This document shows positions 6,812 through 13,128 of a DNA stretch of 13,317 nt, piece after piece. The translations under genes and the position numbers were made by a program. This DNA comes from DATLOJ01 sp035536315 (GTDB lineage: Bacteria; Actinomycetota; CADDZG01; JAHWKV01). The notes beneath the pieces were generated by a model that was not told where the DNA came from, did not search any database, and worked only from the letters and a program-made list of their open reading frames with translations. Positions within the stretch are counted from its first letter, which is position 1, and the number at the start of each line of letters is the position of its first letter. The DNA lies in NCBI GenBank assembly GCA_035536315.1, contig DATLOJ010000121.1, positions 1 through 13,317 on the forward strand, written 5' to 3'.

Positions 6812-7929
6812 TCGCCGTCGAACTCGTCCGCCGCGCCGCTGATCGAAAGCAGATCGGCCTTTAGCTCGGCCCGCACCTCCCGGTACCTCTGTTCGTTCAG
6901 CTTCCCGGTTGCGTGATCTTCGTCGAGCTTTGCGATTCTTTGAATCAACCGCTCTCTCTCAGATAAGGGGACCCCCTTGCGCATTCGTTTTCGAACCAGC
7001 GGAACGATGAGGGCCAGCCCGACTATTACTCCGGCGGAGATCGCGACCGGCGTCTTCAAGTCGTCTGCGGCTCTGGCCGGCCGAACGTTCACGCTGATCG
7101 TGCCTCCCGCTGCGAGCTTCTTTGTCGACGTGTACCTGCGGTAGAGCCTCCCCCCCAGCGGCTTGCTTTCGACAAACTCGAAACCTTCCGATGAGATGCT
7201 GAGGCCCGGCCCGGAGAGCAAGTGAGCCTTTTCCGTTGGGTAGACAACGGGCCTCGAAAATGTGACCCCTGCCCGCAGGCTCTTGATGCGGTAGACGTAA
7301 GAGAAGGAAGTGAGCCCGGGATGCAGCGGAAGTCCCGAGCCGATACCGTCGGGAAGAGCCACAAGGCGCTCGGGGTCGAGGCCTTCCTCGGCCGTAATTC
7401 CCAGGGCCCCTTCTGCGGCAGGGAACTTCACGACGAACGATGCCGCGGTCGACTCCCCGATGTAGGTCCTATCGGCGGAGTTCCGAATTCGCATTACCTG
7501 CAAGGCGTCGACGTTGCCCTGACTCCCTCCCACCAGTGTCAGCGTGTCCGACTCGACCGCCACCACGGAGACGTCGTTGGTCGTGTCGAAGACTGTGAGC
7601 TGCAGGTCGGCGATCCCGCCGGCCGCATCACTTTGCGCGCTGTACGCCACTCCCGAATGTTGAACCACGGCGATGAATCGCTCCCCTCGCGCCCCGTCGA
7701 ACGGCCCGGCGCTGAATCCACCGTCTGCTCCGATGATCGAGGCTGCTCTGGCCACCTCGTCACCAGACGGTGACAGCTGGGCGATGGTGACTTCAGCGCC
7801 GACCGGCGAGTGGGAGCCGGAGGTTCCGTTGACCACGGTCCCCGCGACGGTTACATCGGTCTGCAGAGCGGGACCGCCCCAGACCGTCAGCGCTATCAGC
7901 ATTGCGCCGGCGGCGCGCCCTAGCCTCAA
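6808..7929 (-). CDS. Exported membrane-anchored protein of unknown function with a cytoplasmic helical tail, in the ccm operon
   Basis: 373 residues. There is an N-terminal hydrophobic signal (about 8-22). A long extracytoplasmic part begins with a beta-sandwich-like segment (about 27-110), with the look of a carboxypeptidase-regulatory-like or Ig-like fold. One membrane helix follows at about 293-312, then a basic stop-transfer (VRKRMRKG) and a cytoplasmic helical hairpin at about 323-360. That hairpin (IAKLDEDHATGKLNEQRY) has the LxxDxxxGKL pattern also seen in the 125-aa CcmI-like protein next door. It has no CxxC or CxxCH. I do not recognise the full-length protein. Its place between ccmH and ccmA, with overlaps on both sides, implies a role in cytochrome c maturation, perhaps binding apocytochrome outside. 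The start is TTG 7929, overlapping the previous stop (TTGA); ATG 7902 is possible but lacks a ribosome site. Confidence 0.82.
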   Translation of the reverse strand: MRLGRAAGAMLIALTVWGGPALQTDVTVAGTVVNGTSGSHSPVGAEVTIAQLSPSGDEVARAASIIGADGGFSAGPFDGARGERFIAVVQHSGVAYSAQSDAAGGIADLQLTVFDTTNDVSVVAVESDTLTLVGGSQGNVDALQVMRIRNSADRTYIGESTAASFVVKFPAAEGALGITAEEGLDPERLVALPDGIGSGLPLHPGLTSFSYVYRIKSLRAGVTFSRPVVYPTEKAHLLSGPGLSISSEGFEFVESKPLGGRLYRRYTSTKKLAAGGTISVNVRPARAADDLKTPVAISAGVIVGLALIVPLVRKRMRKGVPLSERERLIQRIAKLDEDHATGKLNEQRYREVRAELKADLLSISGAADEFDGE

Positions 7930-8303
7930 CCGTCCCGGCGCTTATTGAGCCGTTCTCGAGCCCGTGCGATTTCCTCTTCCAGCTCAGCAGAAGGATCCTT
8001 CACAGATCCATTTCGATGTGCCTGTGCTTGCTCACCGATCTGGTCAAGCCTTCGAAGGATCCGAGCCGCAGCAAGCTCCTGTTCTGAGCGCATCACCAGC
8101 GCATCTTCGCCACTCACCTTGCCGACTCTCGCGTCTGCCTCCAGATCGACGATGGACCGCAGCACGGCGTTCTTCTCGTCGATGAGCGCGTCGACTTCAG
8201 GGTCGAAAGACTGATCGGCCCCCTTCGACAGCCTGGTCAGTGGAACCACGATCCAGACGGTGAGAACCGCCGCGAACGCCAGAACGATGAAGAGACCGAC
8301 CAC
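7926..8303 (-). CDS. Small CcmI-like membrane protein with cytoplasmic coiled coil
   Basis: 125 residues. One membrane helix lies at the N terminus (about 3-21), then a soluble, strongly helical and charged domain. The segment LIDEKNAVLRSIVDLEADA (residues 40-58), followed by GKVSGED, matches the pattern of the cytoplasmic part of CcmI proteins (E-K, then DLE.D...GK.S.ED). There is no TPR domain, so only the N-terminal half of a classical CcmI is present. In System I, CcmI helps deliver apocytochrome to the CcmF/H lyase. It starts at GTG 8303, sharing one base with the ccmH stop (TAGTG), and its own stop overlaps the next gene. The family-level call is reasonable; function is inferred from position and pattern. 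Confidence 0.8.
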   Translation of the reverse strand: MVGLFIVLAFAAVLTVWIVVPLTRLSKGADQSFDPEVDALIDEKNAVLRSIVDLEADARVGKVSGEDALVMRSEQELAAARILRRLDQIGEQAQAHRNGSVKDPSAELEEEIARARERLNKRRDG

Positions 8304-8791
8304 TATTCGGTGCTCATCTCGAATTGGTCGAGCTCCTGCTGGACTCTCTCGAGCTCCTCATTCGATGCGCGGTCCTCCTTCGACGCCCGGTCACGGGCGA
8401 TGGCCCCGGTGTTCGGGGGCCTGGGCCTTGTGACAAAAGTAGCCGCCACCGCGGCCGCAACTGCTCCTGCTATTAGCGGTGCCAGCCAAACCACCATTCC
8501 TCCGGGCCGTCCGAGAACCTCCCGGCCGTATGTGGCAACCAGCCAGTTGTCGATCTCTCGGTTCGTCCAGCCCTGGTCGACCTTCGCGGAAATCTCCTGC
8601 TTGAGATCGGCGGATTGATTCGTCGTGCACTCGGCAAGAGTGATTCCGGGACAGAACGGAGACATCGTTCGCGCGTACACCTCGCTCTGAGTTGGAGTTG
8701 CTCCAGGCTCAGGACGGCTTGCTGTTATCGCTGCGAAGACGAGGCCACCCACGCCGAGCGCGGCAACTCCCGCAACTATGGCGGCTTTCAA
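8303..8791 (-). CDS. ccmH: CcmH-family protein with an atypical cysteine motif
   Basis: 162 residues. There is an N-terminal signal/anchor (about 4-24), a CcmH-like domain (about 38-98), a second membrane helix (about 101-119) and a charged helical C-terminal tail. The CcmH region is recognisable from NQSADLKQEI and from WLVATYGREVLGRP (residues 83-96). The usual LRCxxCQN thiol motif is replaced by FCPGITLAEC, so the two cysteines C47 and C55 are seven residues apart. In standard System I the CxxC reduces apocytochrome thiols and works with CcmF. The gene starts at TTG 8791, overlapping the ccmF stop (TTGA). Its position right after ccmF supports the identification. Whether the spaced cysteine pair is redox-active is open. 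Confidence 0.87.
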   Translation of the reverse strand: MKAAIVAGVAALGVGGLVFAAITASRPEPGATPTQSEVYARTMSPFCPGITLAECTTNQSADLKQEISAKVDQGWTNREIDNWLVATYGREVLGRPGGMVVWLAPLIAGAVAAAVAATFVTRPRPPNTGAIARDRASKEDRASNEELERVQQELDQFEMSTE

Positions 8792-10773
8792 ACCTGCACC
8801 AGTTCCTTTCGTGTTTGCACCGCGGGCGCTGGCCGCGACTCGAATCTTCGAGCGGGCTTACCGGAAAGGATCACCACCATGCCGCCGGCCATCACCGCGC
8901 CCCCGATCCATATCCAAATGACGAGGGGGTTGACCCACGCCTTGAAGGTTGCGCCATCTTCGGTCAGGCCGGTCATCACTATGTAAAGGTCCTCGGAAAG
9001 CGTCGTCCTTAGCGCTATCTCCGACTGAGCCTGCCGCTGCGCGATGTGAAAGTTCCTCTGAGGATTCTCCGTCCCGACGCGCTTTCCGTTTTTCCTCACA
9101 ACGAGGGTTGCTCCGTTCACGATCCGCTCGGGTGTCGTGTAGCTGACCGGCCTGACGTAGGTGAGGCGATAGCTCTTCAACTCGAACGACTGACCGGGCC
9201 TCAGCTCTCCGGTCCAGGTCTGTTTGAAGGGAGCTCCAGCCAGGCCAAGGATCACAAGGACGAAGCCCAGGTGAACTAGATAGCCGCCGTAGCGTCGTCT
9301 GTTCCTAGAGAAAAGGGAGAGCAGTCCCCCGAAGAGCCCCCCGGTCCCTTTGTGAGCGCGGGCACCTGCATAGAGCTCCCTGAGTGTTGTCGCCGCTACG
9401 AGCGTGCACAGCGAAAGGGCCGTAACGGCTCCGGTCGATCGCATGCCCGCGGCGAGAAGCACTCCCGCGGTAATCGCTCCAATTGCAACGGGGAGCATGA
9501 GCTGACGACGAAAGGCTCGCGGGCGCATTCGGCGCCATGCAACAAGGGGACCGATTCCGGTCAAGGCCAATAGGGCGAGTCCCAAAGGAACCACCACCGA
9601 GTTGAAGAAGGGGGGGCCGACCGAGACCTGCTCGCCGGTGAAAGCCTCGACGAATACGGGGTACACGGTTCCCCAGAGAACCGTGAATGCGATGGCAACG
9701 AAGAAGACGTTGTTGAAAAGGAACATCGTTTCTCGCGAGAGCAGCGACTCGAGCTGGTTGCGGGACTTGAGCTTGTCCAGCCTCCAGGCCATAACTCCAA
9801 AGCTTCCGACAAGCAGGATGCCGAGCAGCGGCAGCAGGGATTTGCCTACCGGCGACTCGCTGAACGTGTGAACCGATGACAAAAGGCCGGACCGCGTCAG
9901 GAACGTTCCGAATATCGCAAGGTTGTATGTGCCGAAGATCAGCGCGACGTTCCAGATCTTGAGCATGCCTCTTCGTTCCTGCACCAGGACTGAGTGCAGG
10001 AAGGCCGTCGCGGTCAGCCACGGAAGCAGGCTTGCGTTCTCGACCGGGTCCCAAGCCCAGTAGCCGCCCCAGCCGAGCTCCATGTACGCCCACGCGGCAC
10101 CCAGAAGAATTCCGATCGTAAGAAACGACCAGGAAAGGACGGTCCAGCGCCGGGTCGAGGTCAGCCATCCGGTGTCGAGCCTGCCCGAGATGAGCGCGGC
10201 AATCGCGAACGAAAACGGGACCGCGAAGCCCGTAAGGCCGAGGTAAAGGAGCAACGGGTGGATTGCCATGAAAGGCGACTGCAAGAGTGGGTTGAGGCCT
10301 TGCCCGTCAGCGGGGGCCGGAAAGATCGTCTCGAACGGCTGGGCGGCAAACACAAGCACCGAGATGAAGAAAGAGCAGATGAGAGCGGTGCTTACGCAGG
10401 CAATGGATACGAGCTCCGGCCTTCTTCCCTTTTGTGAGAGGGCGGCCGCCGCGCCGAACGCTCCCGTGAGAAAGGTCCACAGCAAAAGCGAACCTTCCAT
10501 TCCTGCCCAAAGCGCTGTGACCGAATAAATCCAAGGGGTCGAACGGCTCACGTATGAAGCGACGTAGTTGTTGGAGAAGTCGCGAGTCAGCAGCGCAAAA
10601 ACGAGAAGAGCGCACGCGAGGAAAAGCATGATCGCCATCGATGCAAGAGCCCGCTCACCCGCGCGTACCCACCTCTGATCACGGCGCTTGGCTCCCGTGC
10701 CCGAGAGTGCTGCGGCCGACAGGGCTGAAGCGAGGGCCAGAAATAGCGCAATCCTGCCCGCTGCCGCGGTCAT
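8788..10773 (-). CDS. ccmF: CcmF, cytochrome c heme lyase core subunit
   Basis: A 661-residue polytopic membrane protein, the normal CcmF length. The WWD heme-binding signature spans residues 235-253 (GGYWAWDPVENASLLPWL at its core). Conserved histidines H172 (AIHPLL), H260 (FLHS) and H302 (SVHTF) correspond to the family's heme-ligand histidines on the outer face. The C-terminal periplasmic part carries the NFHIAQ...SEIALR segment typical of CcmF. The protein takes heme from CcmE and joins it to the CxxCH thiols of apocytochromes. I chose ATG 10773, which shares one base with the ccmE stop (TGATG) and starts just before the first helix. An in-frame ATG at 10812 would add 13 polar residues and overlap ccmE by 40 bases. 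Confidence 0.97.
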   Translation of the reverse strand: MTAAAGRIALFLALASALSAAALSGTGAKRRDQRWVRAGERALASMAIMLFLACALLVFALLTRDFSNNYVASYVSRSTPWIYSVTALWAGMEGSLLLWTFLTGAFGAAAALSQKGRRPELVSIACVSTALICSFFISVLVFAAQPFETIFPAPADGQGLNPLLQSPFMAIHPLLLYLGLTGFAVPFSFAIAALISGRLDTGWLTSTRRWTVLSWSFLTIGILLGAAWAYMELGWGGYWAWDPVENASLLPWLTATAFLHSVLVQERRGMLKIWNVALIFGTYNLAIFGTFLTRSGLLSSVHTFSESPVGKSLLPLLGILLVGSFGVMAWRLDKLKSRNQLESLLSRETMFLFNNVFFVAIAFTVLWGTVYPVFVEAFTGEQVSVGPPFFNSVVVPLGLALLALTGIGPLVAWRRMRPRAFRRQLMLPVAIGAITAGVLLAAGMRSTGAVTALSLCTLVAATTLRELYAGARAHKGTGGLFGGLLSLFSRNRRRYGGYLVHLGFVLVILGLAGAPFKQTWTGELRPGQSFELKSYRLTYVRPVSYTTPERIVNGATLVVRKNGKRVGTENPQRNFHIAQRQAQSEIALRTTLSEDLYIVMTGLTEDGATFKAWVNPLVIWIWIGGAVMAGGMVVILSGKPARRFESRPAPAVQTRKELVQV

Positions 10774-11237
10774 CAGCTGCTCGTTTGTTTGGCTTTGAAC
10801 TTCGAGGGACATTTGGCGATGACGGTGGATGCAGAGAAATATCCCTTGCCCGTCATCGCTCCCTCGGCCACGACCTCTACTCCATCCGCAAAAGTGTCCG
10901 GAAGGACGTCCTCGGTGGAGATTGGCACCGAAGCCTTGCCGTCGGACACCTCGAAGGTTGTGGTGGTCCCGGCCCGGTCGATCGATCCGTCCACGACTTT
11001 TCCGGCAACTCTGACCGGGGTTTGCGACGTTTCGCCGGCGGCGAGTAGCTCGCTGGGGGTCTTGTAGTACGCGGTCGTCCCGGAGATCGACCAGGCTATG
11101 AGCCCGATTACGACTCCTGAGACGATGATCGCGGCGAACGCAAAACGAAGTCTTGGCTGCATGTCGATTGGGGAATTATCGCCGGTTGCGGGCCGCCCGT
11201 TTCGAGCAGCCTTGTTAGCAGGAGCAGCGCCCGGCAT
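10773..11237 (-). CDS. ccmE: CcmE heme chaperone, cysteine-type variant
   Basis: 154 residues. A cytoplasmic N terminus of about 30 residues is followed by a membrane helix (about 31-50) and an OB-fold heme-chaperone domain (about 55-142). The heme-attachment motif near the C terminus is usually HxxxY. Here it is CPSKF (residues 143-147), so heme would be bound by C143. Cysteine-type CcmE proteins with CxxxY are known in Desulfovibrio and archaea; here the tyrosine is also replaced by phenylalanine. CcmE receives heme from CcmC and passes it to CcmF. ATG 11237 has GGAAG nine bases upstream. ATG 11162 (codon 26) would give a more typical CcmE start but has no ribosome site. It is the first gene of the ccm operon, 14 bases from the divergent plus-strand operon. 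Confidence 0.93.
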   Translation of the reverse strand: MPGAAPANKAARNGRPATGDNSPIDMQPRLRFAFAAIIVSGVVIGLIAWSISGTTAYYKTPSELLAAGETSQTPVRVAGKVVDGSIDRAGTTTTFEVSDGKASVPISTEDVLPDTFADGVEVVAEGAMTGKGYFSASTVIAKCPSKFKAKQTSS

Positions 11238-11239
11238 GG

Positions 11240-11245
11240 TAGATA
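11240..11245 (+). promoter_or_regulatory. Possible -10 box for a leaderless plus-strand transcript
   Basis: TAGATA (TANNNA-like, 4-5 of 6 to TATAAT) ends six bases before the GTG at 11252, so transcription would begin at or next to the start codon. There is no Shine-Dalgarno site before this GTG, which fits a leaderless mRNA. No well-spaced -35 box is seen; TTGTTA at 11212-11217 is 22 bases away. Confidence 0.25.
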
Positions 11246-11267
11246 ACTTCCGTGCTCTCCGGAAGTT
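11245..11267. promoter_or_regulatory. Perfect 7-bp inverted repeat across the divergent gene starts
   Basis: AACTTCC (11245-11251) and GGAAGTT (11261-11267) are exact inverted copies separated by nine bases. The left arm, read on the minus strand, contains the GGAAG ribosome site of ccmE. The spacer contains the GTG start of the CcoN-like gene. It could be a regulator's operator controlling both operons or a hairpin that hides the ccmE ribosome site; chance is not excluded. Confidence 0.4.
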
Positions 11268-12643
11268 CTGACCGCGCTGCTCGAAGCTTCCTGTTTCCGT
11301 CGATCGTCTGGCTCCTTTTGGGATCGACAGCCCTGTTGTTCGCTGAGGCTAAGCTCGTCTCTCCGGGGCTTCTCGACGTAAAGGCATTCACCTATCCAAG
11401 GCTGGCAGCGATTGCTTCCGTCTCGTTTCAGTTTGGATGGCTGACGCTCGCCGGACTGGCCGCGATCTACTACGTCCTGCCGAGGATCACGGGTGCCCCC
11501 ATGCGGGGTGAGACGGCGGGCGTGGCCGCGGGGATCATCATCAACATCTGTGTGTTGCTCGGAATCACGCTGATTATGTTTGGCGGTTCCCAGGGACTCC
11601 AGTGGGCCGAGCTCCCGACCTATCTGATCGCTCCGATCGTTTTTGCTCTGCTGCTCGTTGCGTCTGCGGTGTTCAGGACGATCGGTGCGCGCACTGAGGG
11701 GGATCTGTATGTATCCGCCCGCTTCTTTGGCGGGGCGGCGATATGGGGGCCGCTGGGTCTTGCCGCAGGTCATCTCAACCCATTCAGGGACGTGCCCGAC
11801 TCGGTCGCTCATCTGTTTTCCGTCAACTCGACTCTTCTTCTCTGGTTCTCCGCGATAGGGGTGGGAGCGCTCTTGTACGTGGTGCCGCGGGCTGCGGGAA
11901 GCCCTCTTTATTCCAATCGGCTAGCGAACATTGGATTCTGGATGTTTGCGATAGCCGCGCCGCTAGCGGGTGCTTCGAGGCAGATATTCGGCCCATCCCC
12001 GGCCTGGCTTCAGACGATCTCGGTAGCTGCTTCGATTGCTCTGCTCGCTCCGGTGGTTGCAGTGGTGGTCAACACGTTCGCCACCGTGGGGGACGGCTGG
12101 CGCAAGCTCGATGACAACCCGTCATTGAGGTTTTTCATCGCAGGGACGGTCGTTTGGGCGCTCGGGGTCGGGGTGGGAGTGCTCCAGTCGATGCGCAGCG
12201 TAGCCCGAGCGGTTGGTCTTTCAGAAGTTTCGACAATGCAGATCTGGCTGATCATTTTCGGCGTCTCGCTTTGGTTTATGGGACTGATCGTGTTTTGTCT
12301 ACCCCGGCTTCTTGGGAAGCGTTGGGTAGGTTCGGATCGCCTGACCGCGCATCTGTGGACGACCTTGACCGGTATTGCCGTGCTGGTCGGATCCGGGCTT
12401 GCATCCGCGCTGGCGACGCAATCGGCAATTCACGGAGGGGCAGTGGCGGGAACTCCCATTTCGTTTGGGGATGGGTTCCTGGGAGCGTCGAGCGGTGACC
12501 GCATGCTTCGCCTTTCCGGGCTTGCAGGTGCACTTTTGATTGTGGTTGGACAGTGGATCTTTCTTCGGAACACCATGCGAGCAACGACGTCAGGGGAGCC
12601 GCGCCCGGTGGAAGTCGTCCTCGGGGATGAGGCGGTCGCATGA
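11252..12643 (+). CDS. CcoN-like heme-copper oxidase subunit I homolog lacking all heme and copper ligands
   Basis: A 463-residue membrane protein with about 12 helices. It matches cbb3 oxidase subunit I (CcoN) along its length, for example EGDLYVSARFF (149-159), SPLYSNRLANIGFW (217-230) and the spacing AG...P.W.QT (239-255). Yet the six ligand histidines are absent. The low-spin heme position in helix 2 is A53. The GHN of the first CuB ligand reads SVNST (190-194). The HH pair is S242-R243. The HxH of the last ligand helix lies in TMQIWLI (328-334). The only histidines are H174, H187, H367 and H394, none at ligand positions. The reading frame is intact, so this is a maintained protein rather than a decayed one. 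It probably serves as a scaffold or partner for the CcoO-like cytochrome encoded next. GTG 11252 is the first possible start after an in-frame stop at 11240. Confidence 0.85.
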   Translation: MLSGSSDRAARSFLFPSIVWLLLGSTALLFAEAKLVSPGLLDVKAFTYPRLAAIASVSFQFGWLTLAGLAAIYYVLPRITGAPMRGETAGVAAGIIINICVLLGITLIMFGGSQGLQWAELPTYLIAPIVFALLLVASAVFRTIGARTEGDLYVSARFFGGAAIWGPLGLAAGHLNPFRDVPDSVAHLFSVNSTLLLWFSAIGVGALLYVVPRAAGSPLYSNRLANIGFWMFAIAAPLAGASRQIFGPSPAWLQTISVAASIALLAPVVAVVVNTFATVGDGWRKLDDNPSLRFFIAGTVVWALGVGVGVLQSMRSVARAVGLSEVSTMQIWLIIFGVSLWFMGLIVFCLPRLLGKRWVGSDRLTAHLWTTLTGIAVLVGSGLASALATQSAIHGGAVAGTPISFGDGFLGASSGDRMLRLSGLAGALLIVVGQWIFLRNTMRATTSGEPRPVEVVLGDEAVA

Positions 12644-13128
12644 AAAGGATTCGGCAGATGATCCGGCCCGGAGGAGGTCTCCGTCTGCTCGGTGCCGTCA
12701 CGGGAATATTCCTCGTCGCAGTTGGGATCGCGTACGCGTTGCCGATCTACGACTTGACCTCGGATGATGCGAAGCCGCAAGTGCTGTCGAACCAGGCGCG
12801 GGCGGGCCGGGATATTTACGAGGCCGAGGGGTGCGTTTACTGCCACACCCAGCAGGTGAGACCCGTTTCAAATGATCTCGGCCTTGGTCCCATCACGAAA
12901 GCGGATGCTCGGACGGGGCAGAACCCATCGCTGCTCGGTATGAGCCGGCTTGGCCCTGATCTTTCGTGTGTGGCCGACAGGGATGCCGAGCTTAGTGAGG
13001 AGTACCTGCAGAATCCGCGATCCGTGAGGCCTTCATCCCGGATGCCGTCGTTCGGTCATCTCAGCTCACGTGAAGCAAGCAACCTCATCGAATACCTGAA
13101 GACCCTGTCCTGCGGAGGCGGCGAATGA
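12640..13128 (+). CDS. ccoO: CcoO-like membrane-anchored monoheme cytochrome c
   Basis: 162 residues with one membrane helix near the N terminus (about 15-35) and one c-type heme site, CVYCH at 65-69. The surroundings GRDIYEAEGCVYCHTQQVRP are the CcoO/FixO signature (in cbb3 oxidases, EGCYNCHSQMIRP). The predicted sixth ligand is M135 in SRMPSF, and the NPRSV...SRMP spacing also matches CcoO. It is shorter than typical CcoO (about 200 residues). In cbb3 oxidase this subunit passes electrons from CcoP or cytochrome c to CcoN; here the CcoN-like partner has no cofactor sites, so the electron acceptor is unclear. ATG 12640 overlaps the CcoN-like stop (ATGA), and the next gene starts within its own stop. 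Extra cysteines C110 and C157 are present. Confidence 0.92.
   Translation: MKRIRQMIRPGGGLRLLGAVTGIFLVAVGIAYALPIYDLTSDDAKPQVLSNQARAGRDIYEAEGCVYCHTQQVRPVSNDLGLGPITKADARTGQNPSLLGMSRLGPDLSCVADRDAELSEEYLQNPRSVRPSSRMPSFGHLSSREASNLIEYLKTLSCGGGE

Noticed and set aside
9305..10168. Long minus-strand open frame (287 codons) inside ccmF
   Set aside because: It is in a different frame from ccmF, lacks membrane helices or motifs, and lies fully within the conserved CcmF coding region.
11768..11814. H174 and H187 of the CcoN-like protein as possible replacement metal ligands
   Set aside because: The ungapped match around SVNST and YVVPR puts them 5 and 18 residues before the CuB-ligand position, and no histidines remain in the other ligand helices to complete a site.
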